A stretch of DNA of 64,000 nt, from the NCBI RefSeq assembly GCF_913778665.1, contig NZ_CAJYVQ010000011.1, positions 434,001 through 498,000 on the forward strand, written 5' to 3'. Shown one piece after another: positions 46,260 through 55,435 of the stretch; position 1 is the stretch's first letter; each line of letters opens with the position of its first letter. Position numbers and translations under genes: made by a program. Under the pieces are notes generated by a model. That model ran no database searches. It was given only the letters and a program-made list of their open reading frames with translations, and had not been told where the DNA came from. Source of the DNA: an uncultured Stenotrophomonas sp. Its GTDB lineage: Bacteria; Pseudomonadota; Gammaproteobacteria; Xanthomonadales; Xanthomonadaceae.

Positions 46260-47213
46260 ATGTCCCGATATTTCACCTTTGCCGATTACCGCCGTTTCGG
46301 CCAGCGCCATGGCTTCGACTACCGCGCTGATCCGGAACACCTGCGCGAGGACCAATGGGCCGGTCGCGGCGAAGTCAACGAACAGTTCATGCGCGGTGGC
46401 GTGAGCCTGATCGCCACTGACGTGCATAACCGGTTCCCCTATGTGGCTACGGCGCAGCAGCGTCCCGGGCTTGCAATCCGCGTAATGCTGCAGGGGCAGG
46501 TCGACGTGCGTATCCCGCGACGCGGTGCATTCACCCTGCGTGCCGGCACCGCGATGACCGCCCAGCATCGCGACCAGATCGAGATGACCGGCGCGCACCC
46601 CGGCCAGACGCGCATGCGCGGAGTCAGCGTGATCGTGCCAGCGGGAATCGATGCGGAGGTTTTCCGGATGCCACTGCTGGAAAAGGCGCTCGACACGCAC
46701 CTGGAATGCCGCCACTGGGCCATTCCACACGCGATGTTGCCGGTGCTGGGCCAGTTGTTCGACCGCCCTTGGCAGGACGGCATCGATGCCTTGTGGCGCG
46801 AGGGCGTGGCACTGCAGCTGCTGGCGCTCGGCCTGCAGGCGGAGGATCTGCAGGCCGACCCGGCGCGCACGCTGCGCGCCGGCCAGCGCGAGCGCCTGGA
46901 ACGGGTGCGCAGCTACCTGCATGACGACCCCAGCCATGCCCACAGTCTGGTCGAGCTGGCCCGGCTGGCCTGCATGAGCCCCAGCTCACTGCGCCGCCAT
47001 TTTGCCCAGCAGTATGGAAGCTCGGTGTTCGACTATCTGCACGAGCAGCGCATGCGTCACGCCGAACAGGGCCTGCGCGAAAACGGATGGACCGTCGAAC
47101 AGGCCGCCGCCGCCAGCGGCTACCGCCACCCCAGCAACTTCGCCGCCGCGTTCCGCAAGCGCTTCGGCCTGGTGCCCAGCCGATGGCGCACCGGTCCCTC
47201 GAAGGTGGGGTGA
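46260..47213 (+). CDS. AraC-family transcriptional regulator (PchR-like layout)
   Basis: The 317-residue protein has a variable N-terminal sensing part and a C-terminal AraC double helix-turn-helix (LVELARLACMSPSSLRRHFA, then VEQAAAASGYRHPSNFAAAF with FRKRFGLVPSRWR). The N-terminal part, with MRGGVSLIATDV, recalls PchR-like regulators of iron uptake, but no siderophore gene is nearby. Target unknown. Convergent with the CocE-like gene. Confidence 0.85.
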   Translation: MSRYFTFADYRRFGQRHGFDYRADPEHLREDQWAGRGEVNEQFMRGGVSLIATDVHNRFPYVATAQQRPGLAIRVMLQGQVDVRIPRRGAFTLRAGTAMTAQHRDQIEMTGAHPGQTRMRGVSVIVPAGIDAEVFRMPLLEKALDTHLECRHWAIPHAMLPVLGQLFDRPWQDGIDALWREGVALQLLALGLQAEDLQADPARTLRAGQRERLERVRSYLHDDPSHAHSLVELARLACMSPSSLRRHFAQQYGSSVFDYLHEQRMRHAEQGLRENGWTVEQAAAASGYRHPSNFAAAFRKRFGLVPSRWRTGPSKVG

Positions 47214-47226
47214 GAGCATCGGCTCT

Positions 47227-47294
47227 GGTGGGTGTCGACCTCGATCGACACGCTTCTGTGCCGTTACGAATGCCGGCCAGCGGCCGGCACTACC
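47227..47294. repeat. Two REP-like palindromes between convergent genes
   Basis: GGTGTCGACC-TCGA-TCGACAC (47227-47251 region) and ATGCCGGCC-AGC-GGCCGGCACTACC (47270-47294). The latter, read on the minus strand, begins GGTAGTGCCGG and so is GTAG-type. They may end transcription from both sides. Confidence 0.6.
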
Positions 47295-47323
47295 CTCGCA
47301 TCAGCCGAGCACGACCCCGCGCC

Positions 47324-49234
47324 TCAATACACCGGCAGATCGATGTAGCTGGCCTGCGCCGCGCTGTGCCAGACCCGCTGCGTGGCCTTCTGGTAGTCCC
47401 CCGGCTTGGCCAGGTAGATGTTCGGCACGTAGGTCTGCGGGTTGCGGTCGTACAGCGGGAACAGGCTGGACTGCACCTGCACCATCACCCGATGCCCCTT
47501 CTGGAAGGTGTGGTTGGCGTTGGGCAGATCGAAGCGGTACGGCAGCACCTGGTTGGCGGCCAACGGCTTCGGATCACTGAAGCTCTCGCGGTAGCGGCCG
47601 CGGAAGATCGCCAGCGACACCGGCAGCTCGTAGCCGCCTATCTCCGGCGTCGACGCTTCCTGGTCCGGATACACATCGATCAGCTTCACCACCCAGTCGC
47701 TGTCGGTGCCACTGGTCGAGGCCTGCAGGTGAACTACCGGTGCGCCGCCGATGCGCAGCGGCTCGGTCAACGGTTCGGTGATGAAGGTCAATACGTCCGG
47801 GCGACCATCGACGAAGCGCTGGTCCTTCACCAGCCAGGTGGTCCACATGTCGCGGTCGCCGAAGCGCACCGGCCGCGGCACGAACGGCACCGGCTTGGCC
47901 GGGTCGGACACGTATTCCTCGAAGTCGCCCTCGCCCGCTGCCGGGGCCTGGAATGCCAGCTTGCCGCCGGCACGCAGGTACAGCGGCTTGCTGCTGGCGG
48001 CACAGCCCTTGTCACAGCTGCGCGGCCACCCCTTCAGGCGATCCCAGTGGTTTTCACCGGTGTTGTAGATCAGCACCGGCGGCGTGTCCGCCTTCGGTGC
48101 ACCGTCCACCAGGTACTGGTCGAAGAACGGCTTGAGCACATCGCGACGGAACTGCAGCGCGGTATCGCCGTCGAACTTCAGCGCGCCCAGCTCGCTGCCG
48201 CTGTAGTTCACCTGGCTGTGCCGCCACGGCCCCATCACCAGGTAGTTGCGGTTGTTGCCGCTGTCGCGCCCTTCCATCGCCTGGTAGGCATGGTTGGCGC
48301 CCCACATGTCCTCCTGGTCCCACAGGCCCTGCAGCCACATGGTCGGCACCTTCAGCGGTGTCTTCGCCATCACCGCGTCCAGCGCCTGGCCCTGCCAGAA
48401 GCCATCATAGGCCGGATGCTCGACCAGCTTCTTCCACCAGGTCAGCTGGTCCACGCCGGTGAAGCGCGCGTAGTCACCGGCCGAACCGATGCGCAGGAAG
48501 GTGCTGTAGTCGTCGTAGCCGAGGCTGGGCAGCGGCGTGCCCTTGCCACGCTTCTCGGTCTGCATCGCGAAATAGTTGAAGTTGACCTGGCGGAACGCAC
48601 CGTAATTGAGCCAGTCGTCGCCCATCCAGCCGTCGACCATCGGGCTCTGCGGTGCAGCCACCTTCAGCGCCGGATGCGGGTCGGTCAGCGCCATCACCAC
48701 GGTGAAGCCCTCGTACGACGAGCCGAGCATGCCGACCTTGCCATTGCTCTCCGGTACGTTCTTCACCAGCCAGTCGATGGTGTCCCAGGCGTCGGTGGAA
48801 TGGTCGACTTTGGTGTTGTTCAACGGCCCGCGCAGCGGCCGGGTCATCACGTAGTCACCTTCGGAGCCGTACTTGCCCCGGATGTCCTGGAAGACGCGGA
48901 TGTAACCGCCATCGACGAACACCTCATCGCCCTGCGGCAGCAGGTCGCGCATGCGCGGCGAGTCACTGCGGCTGGCGCGGCCAGCGGCGTCGTACGGCGT
49001 GCGCGTCAGCAGGATCGGCGCGTTGCGAGCGCCCTTGGGCACCACGATCACCGTATACAGCTTGGTGCCATCACGCATCGGCACCATCACCACGCGCTTG
49101 TCGTAGTCACGACCGACATCGGGGGCAACGAAGGGCTTGCCGCTGATGTCCGGGGTCATCGGCGGGGTATCGGCGGCCAGCACGGTGCTGGACAGGCAAA
49201 GGGCAATGGCTACAGCGACGGCACGCACACGCAT
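47324..49234 (-). CDS. Exported CocE/NonD-family hydrolase
   Basis: The 636-residue protein starts at ATG 49234 with GGAGG about 9 bases upstream and a Sec signal peptide (AVAVAIALCLSSTVLAAD). It has an alpha/beta hydrolase domain with nucleophile elbow GSSYEG (Ser near residue 173), and a C-terminal jelly-roll domain of the X-Pro dipeptidyl-peptidase/CocE class. Family members hydrolyse esters, beta-lactam acyl bonds (alpha-amino-acid ester hydrolases) or peptides. The substrate is not evident. Periplasmic or secreted. Confidence 0.88.
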   Translation of the reverse strand: MRVRAVAVAIALCLSSTVLAADTPPMTPDISGKPFVAPDVGRDYDKRVVMVPMRDGTKLYTVIVVPKGARNAPILLTRTPYDAAGRASRSDSPRMRDLLPQGDEVFVDGGYIRVFQDIRGKYGSEGDYVMTRPLRGPLNNTKVDHSTDAWDTIDWLVKNVPESNGKVGMLGSSYEGFTVVMALTDPHPALKVAAPQSPMVDGWMGDDWLNYGAFRQVNFNYFAMQTEKRGKGTPLPSLGYDDYSTFLRIGSAGDYARFTGVDQLTWWKKLVEHPAYDGFWQGQALDAVMAKTPLKVPTMWLQGLWDQEDMWGANHAYQAMEGRDSGNNRNYLVMGPWRHSQVNYSGSELGALKFDGDTALQFRRDVLKPFFDQYLVDGAPKADTPPVLIYNTGENHWDRLKGWPRSCDKGCAASSKPLYLRAGGKLAFQAPAAGEGDFEEYVSDPAKPVPFVPRPVRFGDRDMWTTWLVKDQRFVDGRPDVLTFITEPLTEPLRIGGAPVVHLQASTSGTDSDWVVKLIDVYPDQEASTPEIGGYELPVSLAIFRGRYRESFSDPKPLAANQVLPYRFDLPNANHTFQKGHRVMVQVQSSLFPLYDRNPQTYVPNIYLAKPGDYQKATQRVWHSAAQASYIDLPVY

Positions 49235-49376
49235 GGACAACCCCTCCCGGCAGGAAAGCCTCAAGCCTACTCCCGCCGGGTGCCGTGAAGTGTGTGCAGG
49301 CTTTGCATTCTGCGGCGGATGCAGGCAGGACTGATGGCACATGTGCGGCCGGGTGGGCGCGCACAGACCCGACGGT

Positions 49377-49454
49377 GTAGAGCCGAGCCCGCGCTCGGCT
49401 CAGGTCGCCGCGCTCTGCCGAGCGAGCAACCTAGCGTAGGCTCGGCTCCACAAC
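49377..49454. repeat. SMAG/REP-like dimer
   Basis: GTAGAGCCGAGCCCGCGCTC plus GGCT at 49377-49400 is almost identical to the unit at 36878. A diverged second unit in opposite orientation ends GGCTCGGCTCCAC near 49452. It lies immediately downstream of the SnoaL-like gene. Confidence 0.7.
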
Positions 49455-49455
49455 A

Positions 49456-49848
49456 TCAGGCCGCCGGCACTTCATGCAGCGCCAGCCAGCGCCAGTGACC
49501 CTCTTCCTGCCTCAGCACCGCCAGCGATTCCCGCCAAGCGAGGGTGCCACCATCGATCGAATGGCCTTCGCGGTAGCGCAGCACCGCCAGCGGCAGTGGC
49601 ACGTCCACGGCCTGCACGGCTTCGATGGCGATCTGCAAGCCCGGTCGCGCGCCGCGCCCCCCGGCGAACAAGGCCTGCACCGCATCCCGGTCCAGCCGAC
49701 GGCCGCTGATGCCGACCATGCTGAAGTCCGCACAGAAGTGCATCATCAGATCATCGAGCGCGTCGGCGTCGGCGTCGGCGTCGGCGCGGAACCAGGCCTG
49801 CAGTTTGTCGTGCAGGTGGTGGATTTCATGTTCTGCGGTGGTATCCAT
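49456..49848 (-). CDS. SnoaL/DUF4440-like small protein
   Basis: The 130-residue protein has an NTF2-like outline: an N-terminal helix pair (EHEIHHLHDKLQAWF), MMHFCADFSMVGISG, and C-terminal strands ending HWRWLALHEVPAA. It contains a run RADADADADALDD encoded by repeated gcgtcg units, a short repeat prone to slippage. The start overlaps the MFS stop by one base (TGATG), so it is co-translated with the exporter. Function unknown. Confidence 0.7.
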   Translation of the reverse strand: MDTTAEHEIHHLHDKLQAWFRADADADADALDDLMMHFCADFSMVGISGRRLDRDAVQALFAGGRGARPGLQIAIEAVQAVDVPLPLAVLRYREGHSIDGGTLAWRESLAVLRQEEGHWRWLALHEVPAA

Positions 49849-51206
49849 CAGGCATTCCCGGGTTGCGAAAGGGAAACAGAGTGCGAGCGGCGCAACAGCG
49901 CCATCGGCAACAGCGTCATTGCGGCGGCCAGGCCCAGCGCCACGCTGGTGGCTTGTGCCGGCAGCCACCGCATGGCCAGCGCCAGCAGCAGCGCGATGGC
50001 GGCGGTACCCAGGCAGGAGCTGAGCTGGCGGTTGAGGTTCCATAGCGCGCTGGCGTCGCCCAGCGCCTCGCCCTCGACACCATTGAACGCCAGCGTCTGC
50101 GCGGTGCTGCTGCACAGGCTGCCACCGGCGCCCATCAGTGCGTACAACAACGCAGCCAAGGTAAAGGCCGGCTGTGGCAGCACCGCCATCAGCAGCAGGC
50201 CACTGGCCTGAAGCAGCATGCCCACACGCAGTACCGTGGCCGGGCCGAAACGGGCCAGCAGGCGCTTGCTGGCAGTGATCGCGATGGCCGAGGCCAGCGC
50301 CCACGGCAGCATCAGTGCGCCGATACGCGCGGCGCTGTAGCCGGCCTGATGCAGCTGCAGCGTACTGACCAGCTGACTGCCGATGAACACGCCCGGCACT
50401 GCCAGATACACCAGCATTGCCAGCCGCAGCCCGCGATGGGACAGCAGCGACCAGCGCAGCAACGGATGCGCCTGCTGCCGTGCATGCCGCAGGTGCACCG
50501 CCGCCAGCAGCAATGCGATCAGCAGCAGTACGGCACCGGCGGACCGATGGCCGGGCTCGCCCAGCCAGGTCAGTGCCAACAGCAACGCGCCCAGCGCCAT
50601 CATCGCCGTGGAGAGCGCATAGGCCTGCAGGCGCGGCGCACTACGCGTGCCATCGGCCGGCATCCACGCCAGCACCAGAGCGGCCGCCACCACCGCCAGC
50701 GGCAGGCTGGCCCAGAGCACGCCACGCCAGGACAGCCACTGCACCAACAGCCCGCCCAGCGCCGGAGCCAGCGCGGGCACCAGCAACGCCACCAGCAGGA
50801 TGCGCCGGGTCAGTGCGCCTCGCCGATCCGGCGTGCATTGCCGGTAGGCCGCAGCCTGCGCCACTGGAATCAGCAGGCCACCGGCCAGACCCTGCAGCAA
50901 GCGCCATCCCAGCAACCAGCCGATGCCCGGCGCAGCGCCAGCCAGCATGGCGGCGGCGGCGAACAGCAGCAGCGCCACCAGCAGCAGGCGGCGCTCTCCG
51001 CAGCGCGCGGCCAGCCACGGCGCCAGCGGGATCACCACGCTCAGGCCCAGCATGTAGGCGGTGCCGACCCAGGCCAGGGTGCCGACATCGGCGCGCAGGT
51101 CCGCTGCCAGCGCCGGATAGGCCACCGTGGCGATGAACATGTTGACCAGGTCCAGGGCGAACACCAGCAGGAAAATCGCCTCATGGCGCAGGCGGGGGGA
51201 TGGCAT
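49848..51206 (-). CDS. MFS transporter (multidrug-export type)
   Basis: The 452-residue protein has about 12-14 hydrophobic segments and opens with FALDLVNMFIATVAYPALAA, followed by LGLSVVIPLAPWLAARCGER and a motif-C-like region LLVALLVPALAPALGGLLVQ. The layout suits a DHA-type drug exporter of the inner membrane. Divergent from a LysR gene 105 bp away, which probably controls it, and followed by the SnoaL-like gene. Confidence 0.87.
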   Translation of the reverse strand: MPSPRLRHEAIFLLVFALDLVNMFIATVAYPALAADLRADVGTLAWVGTAYMLGLSVVIPLAPWLAARCGERRLLLVALLLFAAAAMLAGAAPGIGWLLGWRLLQGLAGGLLIPVAQAAAYRQCTPDRRGALTRRILLVALLVPALAPALGGLLVQWLSWRGVLWASLPLAVVAAALVLAWMPADGTRSAPRLQAYALSTAMMALGALLLALTWLGEPGHRSAGAVLLLIALLLAAVHLRHARQQAHPLLRWSLLSHRGLRLAMLVYLAVPGVFIGSQLVSTLQLHQAGYSAARIGALMLPWALASAIAITASKRLLARFGPATVLRVGMLLQASGLLLMAVLPQPAFTLAALLYALMGAGGSLCSSTAQTLAFNGVEGEALGDASALWNLNRQLSSCLGTAAIALLLALAMRWLPAQATSVALGLAAAMTLLPMALLRRSHSVSLSQPGNA

Positions 51207-51311
51207 CGGCGGCGCTCCAGCAGGGAAGCGGCCAGCATGCCGGCCCGGCCTTGTTGGAAAAACACGACGCCAGCTGCAACACTGTCAAATCTGTTTTGAC
51301 AATGGATCGCA

Positions 51312-52217
51312 ATGGTCAGTCTGGACCGCTTCGATATCTTCCGTGCCGTGGTCGAGGCCGGCAGCCTGACCGCTGCGGCCGATCGCCTGGGCCTGAGCCG
51401 CGCGGTCGTCAGCTTCAACCTGAAGCGGCTGGAGCAGGAGCTGGGCGTGACCCTGCTGCTGCGCAGTACCCGCCACCTGGCGCTGACCGAGGCCGGCGAG
51501 CAGTTCCTGCAGCACTGCGTGCAGGCGCTGGACGCTGCACAGGCCGCCATCGACGCCGCGCGCCGCGACCAGCACCAGCTGCAGGGCGTGCTGCGCCTGA
51601 CCACCACGCCTGAGTATGCACAGCTGCGCCTGATTCCGGCGCTGGAAGCGTTCCGTGCACGGCATCCTGCGTTGCAGCTGCACCTGTCGACTTCGCCGGC
51701 ACCGGCCGACCTGATTCCCGAGCGCTTCGACCTGGCGATCCGCCTCGGTCGCCTGCCGGACTCGGGGCTGCACGCCACCGAACTGGAACGGCATCCGCTG
51801 TGCGCGGTGGCCGCGCCCCTGCTGCTGGCGCGCCTGCCATCTGCCGAGGCTGCCGATGACCCGGCACAGCTGGGCACGCTGCCCCGCCTCGGTTATCCGC
51901 GGCTGGCCGACGTGCCGGTGGTCGCGCCCGACGGCAGCGACGCGTTGTTCGCGACCAATCCGGGCAATGCGGTGGTCCGTGTGGATGGCGCCAGCAGCCT
52001 GCGCGCCTTCGCCTTGGCCGGTGCTGGCGTTACCGTGCTGCCGCGCTGGCTGATCGAGGACGACCTGGCCCTCGACCGGCTGCGACCGGTGCTGCGCCAA
52101 CATCGCTTCCCGCAGCAGAGCGTGTACGCGGTATACCCGCACAGCACGCAGCCTTCGCCGAAGGTACGCCAGCTGATCGATTTCCTGCGCGGGTGGTCTG
52201 GCAGCGCGCCGGTGTGA
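51312..52217 (+). CDS. LysR-family regulator, divergent to the MFS gene
   Basis: The 301-residue protein has the LysR winged helix (RFDIFRAVVEAGSLTAAADR, GLSRAVVSFNLKRLEQELG) and a substrate-binding domain to the C-terminus (LRLTTTPEYAQLRLIPALE). It matches the CrgA-like group in layout. It should bind in the 105-bp gap to control the exporter. A terminator hairpin follows. Confidence 0.9.
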   Translation: MVSLDRFDIFRAVVEAGSLTAAADRLGLSRAVVSFNLKRLEQELGVTLLLRSTRHLALTEAGEQFLQHCVQALDAAQAAIDAARRDQHQLQGVLRLTTTPEYAQLRLIPALEAFRARHPALQLHLSTSPAPADLIPERFDLAIRLGRLPDSGLHATELERHPLCAVAAPLLLARLPSAEAADDPAQLGTLPRLGYPRLADVPVVAPDGSDALFATNPGNAVVRVDGASSLRAFALAGAGVTVLPRWLIEDDLALDRLRPVLRQHRFPQQSVYAVYPHSTQPSPKVRQLIDFLRGWSGSAPV

Positions 52218-52269
52218 CTTCCGCGCTCGCCCGATAGGGCCCGGCGAGCGCAGCGGTACCCACAGACAA

Positions 52270-52293
52270 ACACGGCCCCTTGCGGGGCCGTGT
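52270..52293. terminator. Bidirectional terminator
   Basis: ACACGGCCCC-TTGC-GGGGCCGTGT is a perfect 10-bp stem between the convergent LysR gene and GH3 gene, followed by a short T-rich stretch on the plus strand (cttcat) and AAA before it. A second GC-rich repeat (GCGCTCGCC ... GGCGAGCGC) precedes it. Confidence 0.75.
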
Positions 52294-52302
52294 CTTCATG
52301 CT

Positions 52303-55098
52303 TCAGCGCAGCACCTGCTCCACCAGCTGCACGTCCACCGTCTGCAGTGGTTCGGCCGCATTGCGCGACAGCTGCACCTGGTAGGTGCCGGCATCGATCT
52401 TCCACTGGCGGGCCTGCGCATCGTAGCGGGCCAGCGTCTTCGGCTCGGCTTCGATACGGATGCGGCGCTGTTCGCCCGGCTGCAGCTGCACCTTGTCATA
52501 GCCGATCAGGCGGATCGGCGTGGTGCTGCCGGCCGGCAGCTTCAGGTACAGCTGGGCCACGTCGGCACCGGCGCGCTTGCCGGTGTTGCGGATGTCGACG
52601 CTGGCCACCAGGCGCGAGCCTTCCACGCTCACCTTCAGGTTTTCATAGGCGAACGAGGTGTAGGACAGGCCGTGGCCGAACGCGAAGGTCGGGGTCAGGC
52701 CCTTTGCGGCCATCCACTTGTAGCCGACATTGGCGCCTTCGATATCGAAATCGAACACGTCGCCGAATTCCTTCTTCGGCTTGAAGCCCAGGCCGTCGAT
52801 GTGCGGGCGCGGCAGCTGCGATTCGTCCACCACCCAGGTCACCGGCAGGCGGCCGGACGGGTTGGCCTGGCCAGTCAGCAACGCGGCGATGCCTTCACCA
52901 CCACGGATGCCCGGGTACCAGGCCTGCAGCATCGCCGGCACCTGCGCCAGCCACGGGGTACGCACCGGGCCGTTGGTTTCCAGCACCAGCACGGTCATCG
53001 GGTTGGCCTTGGCCACCGCCGAGATCAGCGCGTCCTGGTTGTCGGGCAGCTGCATGTCCGGCAGGTCCACCGATTCCGCCGCCCACTGGGTGGCGAACAC
53101 GATGGCCACGTCGGCCTGCGCCGCGGCCTTGGCCGCCGCAGCGGTGTTGGTGCCATCCACATACTCGATGCTTGCATCCGGACGCGCAGCGCGCAGCGAC
53201 TCCAGCGGCGAGGACGGGTGGAAGATCACCGGGCCCGGCCAGGTGGTCGGCAGCACGCCCGGCACTGCATTGGTGCCCTTGGCGGTCACGCCCACCATCG
53301 ACGAACCACCACCGCCGATTACACCCTTGTCGGCGTGGCCACCGATGATGACGATGCGCTTCACGCTGTCGGCCAAGGGCAACAGGTTGCCTTCATTGCG
53401 CAGCAGCACGCTGCCTTCTTCCACCGTGCGCTGGGCCACGGCGAAACCGGCCTCGGCATCGACCTTCTGGTGCTGCGGCGGGTTGTCGAAGTTGCCATGC
53501 AGGAACATCGTGCGCAGGATGCGCGCGACCATGTCGTTCAGGCGCGCCTGCGGCACCACGCCGCCGTGCACGGCCAGGCGCAGCGGCTCATCGAAGAACA
53601 CCGCCGCATCGAACACTTCACCGGCCGACTGCTGATCCAGGCCGGCCAGCGCCGCCTTCGAACCACTGTGCACGCCGCCCCAGTCGGACATCACGAAACC
53701 AGGGAACTTCCATTCCTGCTTCAGCACCTGGTTCATCAGGTAGCCGTTCTCGCAGCCGTAGGTGCCGTTGATCTTGTTGTACGAGCACATCGCCACGCCG
53801 GGGCGGCCGGCTTCCAGCGCGATCTCGAAGGCCAGCAGGTCCGACTCGTGCATGGCCTGTTCGCCGATGCGCACGTCGTGGAAGTTTCGGCGGGTCTCCA
53901 TGTCGTTCAGCGCGAAGTGCTTCATCGAGGAGATCACGTGCTGGCTCTGCACGCCCTGGATCAGCGCGCCGACCATCGAACCGGCCAGCAGCGGGTCTTC
54001 ACCGGCGTATTCGAAATTGCGGCCGTTGCGCGGGTCGCGTTGCAGGTTGACGCTGCCCGACAGCAGGATGTTGAAGCGCTGCTGCCACGCCTCGCGGCCC
54101 ATCGTGGCGCCACCGGCAAAGGCCACTTCGCGGTTCCAGCTGGAGGCGGTGGACGGGCCCGACGGCATCGCGGTGGCGAAGTCGCCCGGGCGGATGCCAC
54201 CCGGATTGGTCACGCCCACGCCGGCATCGGCCGACTGCTGCGACGGAATGCCCAATCGCGCCACGCCCGGCACGAAGCCGGCCGAACCGACCGCGCCTTC
54301 CGGCAGCGGGCCACCGTCCTTGCCCAGCCCGAAGTAGCTGTGCAGCATCTGGAACTTCTCGTCCTCGGTCATCGCCTTCAGCAGCAGCGCAGCGCGCGCA
54401 TCGGCGTTGAGGGTGGTGTCCATCCACGGCCTGTCGCCATGTTTGTCGGCGGCATAGGCCAGGGTCAGCAGGGTGGCACGCAGCGTGCTGCCTTCCACCT
54501 TGAACGGTGCACTGCTGGCGGCCTGGAAGCCGTCGCTGAAGTAGCTGGCGTCTGCTTCCAGCGCCACACGCGCCGGATCGAAGCCGGCGGCCTTGGCCGA
54601 TTCACCGGCCACCGCGCCGAGCAGCACCGCCGGTGCACCCAGCCGCGAACGGGTGACCAGCGCTGGCAACTGTGCGGCGCCCGCGCCGGCATCGGTATAG
54701 ACCGCGACGGTGTGGCGGCCATCATCCAGGCGCAGGTAGTTCAAACCCGGCTGGTCAGGACCAGACTCGGCGGCGATCGGCAGCCGGGTCAGTACGGCCT
54801 GGCCGCGCTGGGTCTGGCCATCGTCCTTGCCGGCGGCGATGAAGCGGTACTCATAGCCCAACCCATCGGCCAGAACCTGCAGCGGGTCGACCTGGCCGAT
54901 GCCGCGCTGCACCTGGCGCACACTCACCGCGTCCACCTTCAGGCTTTTCAGCTGCGCGGCCAGGGCCGGCATTGCCTCGGCGTTGGGCGCCTGTTCCAGG
55001 GTCAAGACAGTGAAGGCCGCGGGATCAGCCCAGGCCGGGGCGGCCAGCGCAGCAGACAGGGCAAGGGAGAGAGCAAGCGGCTTTGTAAACGTTTTCAT
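52303..55098 (-). CDS. Exported GH3 beta-glucosidase with degenerate EEP-like N-terminal domain
   Basis: The 931-residue protein has a Sec signal peptide (ending APAWA, about residue 24). Residues about 28-185 resemble an endonuclease/exonuclease/phosphatase (EEP) fold: a strand VDAVSVRQVQRG where EEP enzymes have the QEV Glu, GQAVLTRLPI, and VLLGAVAG where GDFN is expected. Key acidic residues are missing. The GH3 part follows: GRNFEYAGEDPLLAG, SSMKHFALND, and the nucleophile Asp at about 472 in FVMSDWGGVHSG. GH3 domain 2 and a C-terminal fibronectin-III-like domain (FGHGLSYTSFAYENL) follow. It should hydrolyse beta-glucosides in the periplasm or outside. ATG 55098 starts the signal peptide; the frame is open to 55320 without support. 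Confidence 0.9.
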   Translation of the reverse strand: MKTFTKPLALSLALSAALAAPAWADPAAFTVLTLEQAPNAEAMPALAAQLKSLKVDAVSVRQVQRGIGQVDPLQVLADGLGYEYRFIAAGKDDGQTQRGQAVLTRLPIAAESGPDQPGLNYLRLDDGRHTVAVYTDAGAGAAQLPALVTRSRLGAPAVLLGAVAGESAKAAGFDPARVALEADASYFSDGFQAASSAPFKVEGSTLRATLLTLAYAADKHGDRPWMDTTLNADARAALLLKAMTEDEKFQMLHSYFGLGKDGGPLPEGAVGSAGFVPGVARLGIPSQQSADAGVGVTNPGGIRPGDFATAMPSGPSTASSWNREVAFAGGATMGREAWQQRFNILLSGSVNLQRDPRNGRNFEYAGEDPLLAGSMVGALIQGVQSQHVISSMKHFALNDMETRRNFHDVRIGEQAMHESDLLAFEIALEAGRPGVAMCSYNKINGTYGCENGYLMNQVLKQEWKFPGFVMSDWGGVHSGSKAALAGLDQQSAGEVFDAAVFFDEPLRLAVHGGVVPQARLNDMVARILRTMFLHGNFDNPPQHQKVDAEAGFAVAQRTVEEGSVLLRNEGNLLPLADSVKRIVIIGGHADKGVIGGGGSSMVGVTAKGTNAVPGVLPTTWPGPVIFHPSSPLESLRAARPDASIEYVDGTNTAAAAKAAAQADVAIVFATQWAAESVDLPDMQLPDNQDALISAVAKANPMTVLVLETNGPVRTPWLAQVPAMLQAWYPGIRGGEGIAALLTGQANPSGRLPVTWVVDESQLPRPHIDGLGFKPKKEFGDVFDFDIEGANVGYKWMAAKGLTPTFAFGHGLSYTSFAYENLKVSVEGSRLVASVDIRNTGKRAGADVAQLYLKLPAGSTTPIRLIGYDKVQLQPGEQRRIRIEAEPKTLARYDAQARQWKIDAGTYQVQLSRNAAEPLQTVDVQLVEQVLR
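55084..55097. promoter_or_regulatory. LacI-type palindrome at the GH3 start
   Basis: TGTAAACGTTTTCA is a near-palindrome centred on CG, as bound by many LacI-family sugar regulators. It overlaps the start codon and codons 2-5 (MKTFT), so it may simply follow from the coding sequence. No LacI gene is nearby. Confidence 0.3.
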
Positions 55099-55435
55099 CG
55101 GCAGGCGTAATTCCGTTGCCAAGGCAATCGGTCCAGGGAAAGTGCCGCCGAAGGGTGCAGCGTTCATGCCGCGCAGGGGTTGCCAGGCAACGTCCCGCAG
55201 GCCGAAGGACGGGCCGGTCTGCGCGCGGGACCCTCCTCCCGGCGTGACAACCTGCCTGTCCGGGCCGCGCAGGGCGACCCAATCCTGTGAAGATTGTGCG
55301 AGGGCGTTCACACCTGTCAACAGGACCTAAGTCACAGGGGCATCCCGGCAGGCGGTTATCAGGCCATCACCGGCGGTCATCAGCGGGCCCTGCGGGGCTG
55401 CCGATAATGGAGGTCCCTGGCCACGAACCGAGCCC

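Noticed and set aside
52672..55110. An 812-codon open frame antisense to the GH3 gene, and similar ones opposite dld, lldD and imuB
   Set aside because: Shadow frames of GC-rich genes with His/Gln/Arg-rich translations and no motifs.
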